Of a stretch of DNA of 64,000 nucleotides, positions 42,124-51,312 are shown piece after piece. The position numbers and the translations under genes are program-made. The stretch is from Rosenbergiella nectarea (GTDB lineage Bacteria; Pseudomonadota; Gammaproteobacteria; Enterobacterales; Enterobacteriaceae). Position 1 is the stretch's first letter, and the number at the start of each line of letters is the position of its first letter. The stretch covers positions 424,549 through 488,548 of the forward strand of contig NZ_FOGC01000001.1 of the NCBI RefSeq assembly GCF_900111105.1, in the 5' to 3' direction. The notes beneath the pieces are model-generated. The model did no database searches and was not told the DNA's origin. It saw only the letters and a list, made by a program, of their open reading frames with translations.

Positions 42124-43491
42124 TTATTCGTTTTCAACGACCTTAAGGTTAATCGGCTGGTTTGCTTGGCGCCTCACTTTGGTCGTGAGGAAATAGAGGT
42201 AACCAAGGATCATTAACCCGATAAATAGGCCACCAATCACCGGATTGAACCAGAGCATGGTGATGAAACAGATGATTGAGAGGACCAACGCAATTCCGGG
42301 GATCACCGGGTAGCCAGGGGCACGATAGCTACGTTCAAGGGTTGGCGCGGTTTTACGTAAGCGGAACAGACTTAACATGCTCATGATGTACATTACGTTG
42401 GCACCGAACACCGCCATGGTGATCATTGCGGCCGTTAAACTCATGCCTTGTAGCGTCATGCCATCGTTACAAACCACGATCATCCCGATAATTCCCCCTG
42501 CAATAATGGCGCGGTGCGGGGTTTGAAAACGACTGAGTTTGCACAGTGACGCAGGTAAATAACCGCCACGAGACAAGGCAAAGAATTGTCGAGAGTAACC
42601 GAGAATAATGCCATGAAAGCTAGCGATTAGGCCGAACAATCCAATCCAGACCAGCATATGCATCCAACGAGAGTGCTCGCCGACGATCATTTTCATCGCT
42701 TGAGGAAGTGGATCATTAATCCCCGATAAGGCACGCCAATCACCTGCACCGCCTGCGAAAAGCATGACACTGATGGCTAAGAACACTAGGGTCAAGATCC
42801 CGGTTAAGTAAGCGATAGGGATGGTCTTCTTAGGATTTTTGGCCTCTTCTGCGGCCATCGCGGCTCCCTCAATCGCCAAGAAAAACCAGATCGCGAAAGG
42901 GATCGCCGCAAAAATACCGGGTAAGGCGGCCATCGAGAAATGCTCCTGTCCCGACCAGCCATGGGCCACGAAATGACTCATGCTAAACCCTGGGGAGACA
43001 ACGCCCATAAAGACCAGCAATTCAAACACGGCCAAGAGCGTGACGATCAGTTCAAACATCGCGGCTAATTTTACCCCGAGAATATTTAACCCCATAAAGA
43101 CAATATAGGCGCCCAGAGCAGCATATTTAGGGTTGAGTGTCGGATATTGCACATTGAGATAAGCGCCAATCGCCATGGCGATAGCAGGCGGCGCGAAGAC
43201 GAATTCGATCAGCGTCGCGAGACCGGCAATCAAGCCACCCGTATCGCCGAACGCGGCACGGCTATAGGCAAAAGGTCCACCGGCTTGGGGAATCGCCGTG
43301 GTCAGTTCAGTAAAACTAAAGATGAAGCAGGTATACATCACGGCGATGATTAGCGTTGTGACTAAGAAGCCGAGCGTGCCTGCCACACCCCATCCATAGC
43401 TCCAGCCGAAGTACTCGCCTGAGATAACCAGACCCACGGCAATCCCCCATAAATGGAGTGCCCCCAGTGTTGGTTTTAATGATGTCGTCAT
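42124..43491 (-). CDS. APC-superfamily permease, ethanolamine permease type
   Basis: 455-residue inner-membrane transporter with about 12 transmembrane helices. GALHLWGIAVGLVISGEYFGWSYGW at the start and the PQAGGPFAYSRAAFGD loop resemble the ethanolamine permease (Eat) branch of the APC superfamily. ATG 43491 behind CGGGG is chosen; another ATG at 43509 with a distant GAGGA is possible. It is the first gene of a two-gene minus-strand unit with the PLP enzyme 70 bp downstream. Substrate (ethanolamine or another amino alcohol) is inferred. Confidence 0.78.
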   Translation of the reverse strand: MTTSLKPTLGALHLWGIAVGLVISGEYFGWSYGWGVAGTLGFLVTTLIIAVMYTCFIFSFTELTTAIPQAGGPFAYSRAAFGDTGGLIAGLATLIEFVFAPPAIAMAIGAYLNVQYPTLNPKYAALGAYIVFMGLNILGVKLAAMFELIVTLLAVFELLVFMGVVSPGFSMSHFVAHGWSGQEHFSMAALPGIFAAIPFAIWFFLAIEGAAMAAEEAKNPKKTIPIAYLTGILTLVFLAISVMLFAGGAGDWRALSGINDPLPQAMKMIVGEHSRWMHMLVWIGLFGLIASFHGIILGYSRQFFALSRGGYLPASLCKLSRFQTPHRAIIAGGIIGMIVVCNDGMTLQGMSLTAAMITMAVFGANVMYIMSMLSLFRLRKTAPTLERSYRAPGYPVIPGIALVLSIICFITMLWFNPVIGGLFIGLMILGYLYFLTTKVRRQANQPINLKVVENE

Positions 43492-43743
43492 AGTTAACCC
43501 CGTTAGCATTTTTGAAGACGTCCTCGCAGGTCATTACTGCGTTTCGAAAGATAATGCAGTGCTTAACGGCGAGAAACTTGACCGGAAAAGACAGTTTGTT
43601 GTCATCTCGCGTTAACTCATTGGGTAATCATTGGCGGCTGTACTCTGCGGTCAACTTTCACTGTTTTATCGTCAAGCTCACAGACGTCACTCTGGTGGAT
43701 GCTACTTCTCACATTAGGTTCTAACGCTGTGTAGGAGAAGATG
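43492..43743. other. divergent control region of the amino-alcohol cluster
   Basis: 252 bp between the minus-strand permease and the plus-strand kinase. No gene is credible here (a 70-codon frame from 43512 lacks family features). It probably holds divergent promoters and sites for the AraC-type regulator encoded downstream of the kinase. Confidence 0.5.
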
Positions 43744-44760
43744 ATGAGTGTGAAACAATACGATGCCCTCGACCAAGCGGTATTACTGCATATTGCGAAT
43801 CATGTCGTACAAGCCTATCCGCTGCTACAGAACGCGGAAATAAAATTATTATGCCGTTCAGAAAACGCGACATTTTCGGTGATCGCTCAAGGAAAACGTT
43901 ATGCACTCCGTTTGCATCGGGGGAATTATCATCAGAAAGCGGCTATCGAGAGCGAGCTGTTATGGTTAGATGCCCTACGTTCGGAAGGGATCCAAGTTCC
44001 AGAAGCCTTGCGAGACGGTCAAGGAGAACGTATTCAAACCTATGTCTTATCGCCAGATGAACAACGTCATGCAGTGCTCTTTCACTGGATTGAGGGCGAG
44101 ATGCCGACCAGTGAGGTGTCTCCCGATGCTTTCAAGCAGTTGGGAGAGATCACGGCACGATTACATCGACACAGTCGCCAGTGGCAGCGCCCGACAGCTT
44201 TTCAGCGTCTGCGCTGGGACCATGATTCAATGGTGGGGAGCACAAGTCATTGGGGGGACTGGCGTGATATGAGTGATCTATCGAGTAAGGATCATGATCT
44301 CATTTGTACCGTGATCGCGGATGTGGACGCGAAACTGACCCGCTATGGTCAACAGAGCGATCGCTTTGGATTAATTCATGCGGATCTCCGTCTCACCAAT
44401 CTGTTATTAGATCGTGGCGAAACACGGGTGATCGATTTCGATGATTGTGGGTTTGGTTGGTATTTACATGATCTGGCGGCGGCGATCAGTTTCGTCGAGC
44501 ATCATCCCTCTGCACCATTATGGGTTGATCGCTGGATCGAGGGTTACCAACAGATCCATCATTTTAGCGACGATGATTTTGCAGTGTTACCTGCCTTATT
44601 CATTCAGCGGCGTATTCAACTCACCGCATGGCTAGGCTCGCATTGCGAGACCGACATGGCGAAAAGCGTGGCGCAAGGCTGGTCAGCGGACACATTAGGC
44701 TTATGCCGCACCTATTTAGAGGGGAAGCAGCGGCCAATTGGTCACACTGTGCACTATTAA
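43744..44760 (+). CDS. APH/choline-kinase-fold phosphotransferase, probable amino-alcohol kinase
   Basis: 338-residue kinase-like protein. It shows the Lys/glycine N-lobe (YALRLHRGNYHQKAAIESELLWL), the Brenner catalytic loop HADLRLTNLLLD and the metal-binding IDFDDCGFG. This is the family of aminoglycoside, choline, homoserine and hydroxylysine kinases. ATG 43744 is six bases after GGAG; an ATG at 43741 is too close to it. The setting beside a phospho-lyase-type PLP enzyme and a permease suggests phosphorylation of ethanolamine, 1-amino-2-propanol or hydroxylysine. Confidence 0.75.
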   Translation: MSVKQYDALDQAVLLHIANHVVQAYPLLQNAEIKLLCRSENATFSVIAQGKRYALRLHRGNYHQKAAIESELLWLDALRSEGIQVPEALRDGQGERIQTYVLSPDEQRHAVLFHWIEGEMPTSEVSPDAFKQLGEITARLHRHSRQWQRPTAFQRLRWDHDSMVGSTSHWGDWRDMSDLSSKDHDLICTVIADVDAKLTRYGQQSDRFGLIHADLRLTNLLLDRGETRVIDFDDCGFGWYLHDLAAAISFVEHHPSAPLWVDRWIEGYQQIHHFSDDDFAVLPALFIQRRIQLTAWLGSHCETDMAKSVAQGWSADTLGLCRTYLEGKQRPIGHTVHY

Positions 44761-44884
44761 ATCGTAGACAAGGGAGCCTTCTCGTCATGGTGGTGATAAG
44801 CCTGTGTTATATCGCGCAAGTCAATGTTGGTATGAAGTTTGCAGCATTACTCGTATCGTTGCGATTATCCATGAGGGCATCACC

Positions 44885-45952
44885 ATGCAATCATTATTCA
44901 CCTCCTCCCACCAAGCGGCTCATCATGGCGTATTAGCGGCAGCCGCGAGTGGACTGAGCCAATTTATCACGCATCAGGGCGGGGATATTGATCGGGTGTT
45001 CGGCATGAGTGGTATCGACCCAGAGTTGCTGGGGAATCCGACCATGAGCTTGAGTTTAGTCAACTACTGTCGAGTCATGGAGGTCGCGGCCAAACATTCA
45101 GGAGTCGATAACTTCGGACTCTATTATGGTAAACAGTTTAAACCGCAATCCTTGGGGTTGATCGGCTACATCGGGATCTGCTCAGCCACCTTAGAAGAGG
45201 CATTGCGTAATGTGGTTCATGCCTTTCCCTATCACCAACACGATACCTTGATTAAATTAGTCGATAAAGGGGATAGCTGGCAACTGCACTATCAAGTACG
45301 GCACGGCGCGATTCTTCAGCGTCGGCAAGATGCCGAATTGACCCTATGTATGTTCTTAAACCTGATTCGTCATGCGCTAGGCAGTCACTGGGCGCCGAGA
45401 GAAATTCATTTCGAACACCCGCGGCCAGCGGCATGGCATGAACACTGTAAAGTCTTCGATGCGCCGATTTGGTTTGACCAACCGACCAACTGCATGGTGA
45501 TCCCGAAAAGTGATGGCCTGCGTAGCATGCCAGATAGCGATCCGATGTTGTTGACGGTGACTCAAGATGCTATTCGCCAGTTAAATGGCCAGGTATCAAC
45601 TCAACCCCTAATCGATCAGATCCGTGTTCAGGTACAGCTCGCGATAGGGCAGGGGGAACCGGATCTCGAACAGATTGCCGAACAGGTCGCGATGACCCCT
45701 TGGTCACTGCAGCGTCGGTTACGCCAAGAGGGCGTCAGCTTTACAGGGCTGGTGGATAAAGTACGGGGCGAGATGGCGATGAGCTTTCTGCAACAGCCGC
45801 ACATCTCGGTAACCGATATGGCATTATTACTGGGATACTCTGAAGTGAGCGCCTTTTCGCGGGCGTTCAAACGCTGGTTTGGCACCAGTCCCCGCCAATG
45901 GCGTCAGTCGCAAACCGAAAAGCGTTTTGCCGATACCCCCATCATTCTGTAA
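44885..45952 (+). CDS. AraC-family transcriptional regulator
   Basis: 355-residue regulator. An N-terminal ligand domain of the PF12625 (arabinose-binding-like, OruR/ArgR type) kind is followed by a C-terminal double helix-turn-helix. The latter has IAEQVAMTPWSLQRRLRQEG and the AraC signature LLGYSEVSAFSRAFKRWFGTSPRQWR. The frame opens at 44804, but ATG 44885 behind GAGGG is the likely start. It lies 124 bp after the kinase and probably controls the divergent amino-alcohol genes. Confidence 0.85.
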   Translation: MQSLFTSSHQAAHHGVLAAAASGLSQFITHQGGDIDRVFGMSGIDPELLGNPTMSLSLVNYCRVMEVAAKHSGVDNFGLYYGKQFKPQSLGLIGYIGICSATLEEALRNVVHAFPYHQHDTLIKLVDKGDSWQLHYQVRHGAILQRRQDAELTLCMFLNLIRHALGSHWAPREIHFEHPRPAAWHEHCKVFDAPIWFDQPTNCMVIPKSDGLRSMPDSDPMLLTVTQDAIRQLNGQVSTQPLIDQIRVQVQLAIGQGEPDLEQIAEQVAMTPWSLQRRLRQEGVSFTGLVDKVRGEMAMSFLQQPHISVTDMALLLGYSEVSAFSRAFKRWFGTSPRQWRQSQTEKRFADTPIIL

Positions 45953-46022
45953 CTGATATGATAAACGCCTCATGTTGACCCATGCCTTACCGAAGGTAGG
46001 GCGTTAGTCTTATAGGCCACTT

Positions 46023-47207
46023 ATGCAATCTTTTACCCCGCCCGCCCCGAAAGGGGGAAATCCTGTTTTTATGATGTTTATGCTGGTGACATTCTTTGTC
46101 AGCATTGCTGGAGCGTTACAGGCCCCGACACTCAGCCTTTATCTGAGTCAGGAGTTAGCGGCTAAACCTTTTATGGTTGGGCTCTTTTTCACCATCAATG
46201 CCGTGACGGGTATCATCATCAGCTTTATATTGGCCAAGCGTTCAGACCGCAAAGGGGATCGCCGGCGGTTATTGATGTTTTGCTGTGCGATGGCCATCGC
46301 TAATGCGCTGATGTTCGCTTTTGTGCGCCAGTATGTGGTGTTGATAACCTTGGGGCTGATCCTCTCGGCCTTAACCAGTGTCGTCATGCCGCAACTCTTT
46401 GCCTTAGCAAGGGAATACGCTGACCGCACCGGCCGCGAGGTGGTAATGTTTAGTTCGGTGATGCGTACGCAAATGTCGTTAGCTTGGGTGATTGGCCCGC
46501 CGATCTCTTTCGCGCTGGCACTTAACTATGGGTTTATTACGTTATACCTCGTAGCAGCCGCGCTGTTTCTGTTGTCGCTGATTTTGATTAAGACCACCCT
46601 ACCTAGTGTACCAAGACTCTATCCAGCTGAAGATTTAGCGAAAAGTGCAGCCAGTGGCTGGAAACGTACGGATGTGCGGTTCCTGTTTGCTGCCTCGGTA
46701 TTGATGTGGGTCTGTAATCTGATGTATATCATCGACATGCCGCTCTATATCAGTAAGAGCTTGGGCATGCCTGAAAGCTTTGCAGGCGTATTGATGGGCA
46801 CGGCGGCAGGGCTAGAGATCCCGGTGATGCTGCTGGCAGGCTATTTGGCTAAACGAGTAGGTAAACGGCCCTTGGTGATCGTTGCGGCGGTGTGCGGCCT
46901 GGCATTTTACCCTGCGATGCTGGTGTTTCATCAACAAACAGGCCTATTGATTATCCAACTATTGAATGCCGTCTTTATTGGGATTGTGGCAGGATTGGTG
47001 ATGCTGTGGTTCCAGGATTTAATGCCAGGGAAAGCGGGCGCCGCAACCACCTTGTTTACCAATTCCGTTTCGACAGGGATGATCTTCGCCGGGCTTTGCC
47101 AAGGGCTATTGAGTGATCTCCTCGGTCATCAGGCGATTTATGTTTTAGCAACCGTCCTGATGGTTATCGCGCTACTGCTGCTGTTGCGCGTCAAAGAGCA
47201 AGCTTAA
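46023..47207 (+). CDS. setA: sugar efflux transporter SetA
   Basis: 394-residue MFS exporter of the SET family with about 12 helices. It has FVSIAGALQAPTLSLYLSQEL, LAKRSDRKGDRRRLL (loop 2-3) and WFQDLMPGKAGAATTLFTNS, all strongly like E. coli SetA/SetB. E. coli SetA exports sugars during glucose-phosphate stress. Position near thiB supports setA, but the sgrR-sgrS genes that flank it in E. coli are not here; only 70 bp separate it from the AraC-type gene. SetB cannot be excluded. Confidence 0.85.
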   Translation: MQSFTPPAPKGGNPVFMMFMLVTFFVSIAGALQAPTLSLYLSQELAAKPFMVGLFFTINAVTGIIISFILAKRSDRKGDRRRLLMFCCAMAIANALMFAFVRQYVVLITLGLILSALTSVVMPQLFALAREYADRTGREVVMFSSVMRTQMSLAWVIGPPISFALALNYGFITLYLVAAALFLLSLILIKTTLPSVPRLYPAEDLAKSAASGWKRTDVRFLFAASVLMWVCNLMYIIDMPLYISKSLGMPESFAGVLMGTAAGLEIPVMLLAGYLAKRVGKRPLVIVAAVCGLAFYPAMLVFHQQTGLLIIQLLNAVFIGIVAGLVMLWFQDLMPGKAGAATTLFTNSVSTGMIFAGLCQGLLSDLLGHQAIYVLATVLMVIALLLLLRVKEQA

Positions 47208-47211
47208 CGTC

Positions 47212-47230
47212 AGGGGGCCATAGGCCCCCT
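47212..47230. terminator. hairpin between convergent setA and ybdG
   Basis: 8-bp GC-rich stem AGGGGGCC / GGCCCCCT with loop ATA just after the setA stop and before the ybdG stop. No T-run, but its placement fits a shared terminator. Confidence 0.65.
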
Positions 47231-47241
47231 AGTGTTACGCA

Positions 47242-48498
47242 TTATTCTGTTGGGCGGCTTGGCATTAATGCCCGAATATCGGTGCCGGTTGGGGTTTGAT
47301 GGACGCGCAATCCAAAGGTAGGCAGCGCCGCATAGAGGTAATCGAAAATATCGCTTTGGATTGCTTCATACTCTGCCCAGATAACCGTATTGGTAAAAGC
47401 ATAAATCTCAATAGGTTGACCATTTTCGCTGGGCGCTAATTGGCGCACCATTAGCGTCATATCTTGTCTAATCTGTGGGTGCGTCTTCAACCAGCTTTCC
47501 AGCCAGATACGAAACGTCCCGATATTGGTCAGCGCACGATGATTAAGTAATGACGCATTATGATTATCTCGCTGCGCATTCCATTGGCTGATCTCTTGCT
47601 GCTTGTTCACTAAATAGGGACTGAGCAGATGGGCTTGACCAAGCTGATCAATTTCCTCCGTCGATAAGAAGTGAATGCTGGTGGTATCAATATTGACGCT
47701 ACGCTTTATGCGTCTGCCGCCCGATTCTGACATCCCTCGCCAGTTTCTAAAGGAATCGGAAATTAAGGCGTAAGCGGGAATAGTAACGATAGTTTTATCC
47801 CAATTGTGTACTTTGACCGTGGTTAAATTGATATCGATTACCGCACCATCAGCGCCATATTTTGGCATATCGAGCCAATCCCCAATCTTCAGCATATCGT
47901 TTGCGGAAAGCTGGATCCCCGCGACCAACCCAAGAATCGGGTCGCGAAAGACCAGCATCAGGACGGCGGTCATTGCGCCCAAGCCGGTTAGCAAGGTGCC
48001 GGGCGATTTCCCGAGCAATAACGAAATCATCAAGATGACGAGTAAAATCGCCATCATTAATTTAATACTTTGGAAGATACCCCGCAGCGGGATCTGCTTA
48101 GCAAATTCACTTCTGGCGGTCACCGCTTGGATCACATCGAGCAGAGAGAAGGCGATCAGTAAGCTGAAGAGCATCACCCATAATTGGCAGAGGGTGGTGA
48201 GCCCGACGAACAGCATACTCTGCGGGTCGAATAGGATATGGAGTAATGTCTGAAAGAGCACGCCCTGTAACAGCCAGGTCGCGCGGTTAAATAAGCGGTG
48301 TTTGAATAAAGATTTTGGCCAAAGTTGTTGGCTTTTTTCTGACTGTTTTTTCAGTATCGGTAACAGCAGTTTATGAAGCAGTAAATGAATAATCAGTGAG
48401 ATGAAAATCATCGCGGTGAGCATAATGAGCGTCGCGATAATATCAGTGTACTGAGTGAGGCCTAGGGTCTGGAGCCAATGTTGTAGTGGAAGTTGCAT
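47242..48498 (-). CDS. ybdG: miniconductance mechanosensitive channel YbdG (MscS family)
   Basis: 418-residue MscS-family channel (E. coli YbdG 415). About five N-terminal membrane helices are followed by the pore-helix region [23 protein letters not shown] and the beta domain beginning [20 protein letters not shown]. The long C-terminal soluble domain includes [11 protein letters not shown] and LMVRQLAP. It releases osmotic tension at low conductance. AAGGAC precedes the ATG. The middle (about residues 207-313) is duplicated in inverted orientation 3 kb away. Confidence 0.95.
   Translation of the reverse strand: MQLPLQHWLQTLGLTQYTDIIATLIMLTAMIFISLIIHLLLHKLLLPILKKQSEKSQQLWPKSLFKHRLFNRATWLLQGVLFQTLLHILFDPQSMLFVGLTTLCQLWVMLFSLLIAFSLLDVIQAVTARSEFAKQIPLRGIFQSIKLMMAILLVILMISLLLGKSPGTLLTGLGAMTAVLMLVFRDPILGLVAGIQLSANDMLKIGDWLDMPKYGADGAVIDINLTTVKVHNWDKTIVTIPAYALISDSFRNWRGMSESGGRRIKRSVNIDTTSIHFLSTEEIDQLGQAHLLSPYLVNKQQEISQWNAQRDNHNASLLNHRALTNIGTFRIWLESWLKTHPQIRQDMTLMVRQLAPSENGQPIEIYAFTNTVIWAEYEAIQSDIFDYLYAALPTFGLRVHQTPTGTDIRALMPSRPTE
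47561..47880 (-). repeat. parental arm of a 320-bp inverted repeat inside ybdG
   Basis: This ybdG segment recurs in opposite orientation at 50876-51195 with only a few substitutions (for example GATATC/GACATC, TCGACG/TCGGCG, AGAGATC/AGCGATC) and no indel that I could find. Identity stops abruptly at both ends. Confidence 0.9.
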
Positions 48499-49598
48499 TA
48501 TTGTCGTAAGTCCTTTTTACATAGTATATTTTTCTTTAATTCAACTTTCATAGTATACCTAAACTTATACCAATCTGTTTATATCAAACTTGAAATGATC
48601 AATTCATGAGAAGAAGCATCTAAACATAAACTAAAAAATAGTTTTTTTATAAAAAATCCTACACATAAAGTTTATCTTTGCCTTTTTTCTTGTATTTTTA
48701 ACAATGTTAAACATGAAAATTTGTCGTGCGCTTTGGGTAATGGTGCGTTACCAACGACCCTGCGTTTGCCTGAGTGGGTCATTAACCTGAATCAGCTTCA
48801 GATTATGATTATCATAAAGGAGCAACACCTGCTGCAAGAAGTAAAATCAAAGCACTTAGAGCAGTGAAAAAACAAGGCGACAGAGAGTGGTGATAAAGTA
48901 TCCTTCTTTATTTACAGATAGCGTATTGTCGTTCAAGTCACTCTCTATCGGATTCGGTGAAGCGGATCAATCATCACTGCACAAATCTCGATGGCTCGTG
49001 TACGTTTACTGCGCGAGAAAGTATTGAGAGGGGTATCCGCTAGCCAGAAGGCTTTGCGAGGAGCAAATAGTCGAGGAAACGAAAACGCTGATGCGTAAAG
49101 GCCAATCATTAGGCCGTTACGGCTCATGTAAGGAATCATCGCGCCGTAAACAACCTTTTTGCAGCCCTCTTGCTTGCGTAGCCCTTTCTAGCCTCTGGTT
49201 ATACCCACAAAATAAATACTCGAAAATCTTCGAATCCTAATAGCATCAATTGGTACAAACTTAGGGGTAAATTTAAAAAAATGAATTGAAATTAACAATA
49301 ACCAATCAATTAGAAAAACCTTACCCTATTATTCCCGCTGATAAAATGCGATCATAAAATTCTGAAAAATACAACCCAATCGGCGAGGAACTCACCAATA
49401 TTGATATAGTTCAACAAGCAAACCATTTATATATGGTTCTATTATTTTTCAGAACGGCAGCAATATAAGAATTCCCAATATTTTTAAGATAATTCGGTAA
49501 AGTTACAGTAACTAATCCGAGGCTAAATTGGTAATTGACGGCTATGCATTAAACTAATTTTACACACCACCTTATATATAGAAAAGGGTTTGGTTTAT
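48499..49598. other. AT-rich region without an intact gene, degraded island DNA
   Basis: 1.1 kb between ybdG and the lysozyme gene. It is A/T-rich and broken by stops in all frames. The plus strand near 48790-48897 has a protein-like tail (DYDYHKGATPAARSKIK...DREW, stop at the TGA) without a start. A 64-codon minus-strand frame at 48945-49139 resembles nothing I know. No tRNA, repeat or intact transposase is seen. The lysozyme promoter should lie in the last 200 bp. Confidence 0.5.
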
Positions 49599-50384
49599 AT
49601 GTCTATAAAATATTCTGTGGGTCTTAAAGCGACTAATACACGCAGTGATGTTATAACCATTCAAAAATTATTAGTCAAACATGGCTTTGCATTAAAAATT
49701 GATGGCCTATGTGGGAATAAAACAATAAATGCTATTAGAGGGTTTCAAAAGGGACTAAAGATTTTCCCCGATGCCTACGTTGACATCAATCGGAAAACGT
49801 TGAAGTTTTTGGATAGTAACAAAATTACTATACTCAAAAATTCGAATTTCCATCCTGCAGGCATAGGTAGCAAGTTCGATGTGACTACGTTGAGATTAAG
49901 CCAATCGGGTATTAACCTATTAAAAAATTATGAAAGTCTGAGATTAAAGATTTATGATGACCAAACCGGAAAAGAAGTAAGTTACTACGTTAAAGGGGCG
50001 ACAATAGGTTATGGTTATTTAATAAGAAATGCATCAGAGTTTGAAGAATATAAAAATGGAATTAGTGTCACTCAGGCAGATTCGTTGTTTAGGAAAGTTT
50101 TAGTGATGTACGAAAATGCGGTTAAAAAATTCGTGAAAGTTAACCTCACTCAAAGTCAATTCGATGCGTTGACGATTTTATGCTATAACATCGGTATAGG
50201 GAATGACTCAAGAGGGTTTGGTGGCTCAACCGTTGTCAAGATCATTAATGGAGAAAGCACAGGGAATCTTGATTCAGCTTGGAAGGCGTGGAATAAAAGT
50301 CAGGGTAGTGTTAGTTCCGGTTTGATGAAACGTCGAGAGACTGAATTGAAAATTTATTATAAGGCTGATTATACAAGATTATGA
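49599..50384 (+). CDS. peptidoglycan-binding + GH24 lysozyme, candidate antibacterial effector
   Basis: 261-residue predicted muramidase. Residues about 1-75 form a PG_binding_1-type domain (VITIQKLLVKHGF, KIDGLCGNKTINAIRGFQ). Residues about 95-255 form a T4-lysozyme-like GH24 domain with the expected Glu112 in LLKNYESLRL, Asp120/121 and Thr135 in ATIGYGY. There is no signal peptide, holin or Rz gene, so delivery would need a secretion system such as T6SS. The downstream gene overlaps by four bases and encodes a secreted protein, which fits an effector-immunity pair. ATG 49599 is chosen over TTG 49590 because AAGGG lies ten bases before it. AT-rich, probably acquired. Confidence 0.75.
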   Translation: MSIKYSVGLKATNTRSDVITIQKLLVKHGFALKIDGLCGNKTINAIRGFQKGLKIFPDAYVDINRKTLKFLDSNKITILKNSNFHPAGIGSKFDVTTLRLSQSGINLLKNYESLRLKIYDDQTGKEVSYYVKGATIGYGYLIRNASEFEEYKNGISVTQADSLFRKVLVMYENAVKKFVKVNLTQSQFDALTILCYNIGIGNDSRGFGGSTVVKIINGESTGNLDSAWKAWNKSQGSVSSGLMKRRETELKIYYKADYTRL

Positions 50385-50752
50385 AAATATATAAATTATT
50401 ACTATTCTTTTTCTTCACGTTGATGTCTAGTTTAACCCACGCTAAATCGGTTTCTCACTTTGAAGGAAAAAAATTTAAGGCAACGATTGAATACGATTGT
50501 AATGAGGGTAATCTTACATGTAATAATGTCCACCTGAACTCTATAAATATCATTAATAATTCTACGATCAGTCTCGACGGCGAGACGATAAATACTAACT
50601 GCCCAGATATCTGTAATTTTCAAGGGTATCAATTTAAAAATGGTAAATATAATTATGCATTTTACCCTAGCCTAAAAGGGAACGGTTTGTGGGACTATGT
50701 AGTAACGTTGAATGACAAAGTGATTGCTAACGACTTAGGTATAATGAAATAG
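50381..50752 (+). CDS. small predicted periplasmic protein, candidate immunity to the adjacent lysozyme
   Basis: 123 residues with a clear signal peptide (KIYKLLLFFFFTLMSSLTHA, cut after residue about 21). The mature part of about 102 residues is beta-rich by appearance and has four cysteines (two in the DCNEGNLTCNN segment, two in NCPDICNFQ) that could form disulfides. The ATG overlaps the lysozyme stop (ATGA), so translation is coupled. I do not recognise the family. Position, size and export fit a periplasmic immunity protein; this is inference. Confidence 0.65.
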   Translation: MKIYKLLLFFFFTLMSSLTHAKSVSHFEGKKFKATIEYDCNEGNLTCNNVHLNSINIINNSTISLDGETINTNCPDICNFQGYQFKNGKYNYAFYPSLKGNGLWDYVVTLNDKVIANDLGIMK

Positions 50753-50875
50753 TAGGTAAAGCTACAATTATGCAGACGTAGCACTTAGCGACGAAAGCGA
50801 TGAGAAACAGGATTCTTGTGTGCAGTTATACTTGGATACAGTCGCTCCGTTATGCGTAGATAGCTAAAAATTGGA

Positions 50876-51214
50876 GATTGGCTCGATATGCCAAAATATG
50901 GCGCTGATGGTGCGGTAATCGACATCAATTTAACCACGGTCAAAGTACACAATTGGGATAAAACTATCGTTACTATTCCCGCTTACGCCTTAATTTCCGA
51001 CTCCTTTAGAAACTGGCGAGGGATGTCAGAATCAGGGGGCAGACGCATAAAGCGTAGTGTCAATATTGATACCACCAGCATTCACTTCTTATCGGCGGAG
51101 GAAATTGATCAGCTTGGACAAGCTCATCTACTCAGCCCCTATTTAGTGAACAAGCAGCAAGCGATCAGCCAATGGAATGCGCAGCGAGATAATCAAAACA
51201 TTCAAGTTGCCTGA
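50876..51214 (+). pseudogene. inverted partial copy of ybdG (fragment)
   Basis: The plus strand reads [14 protein letters not shown]... through SQWNAQRDN, nearly identical to residues about 207-313 of the intact minus-strand YbdG. It then runs out of homology and ends QNIQVA-stop. It lacks the membrane helices and the C-terminal part, and its first Met (50888) is internal to the parent, so it is not functional as a channel. Homology spans 50876-51195, with faint matches a few bases further upstream. Confidence 0.9.
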
Positions 51215-51312
51215 CCGACACTTTCAAACCTAATCTAATGAGCATCCATTCTTACGTTCACTCTCACAAACCAAAATAAACTGGGCTTTTCTACACATCC
51301 TTTCATATAAAT

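Noticed and set aside
43512..43724. 70-codon plus-strand frame between permease and kinase
   Set aside because: Falls in the divergent promoter region, no domain and no binding site.
48945..49139. 64-codon minus-strand frame
   Set aside because: No binding site and no recognisable domain; recorded only as part of the decayed region.
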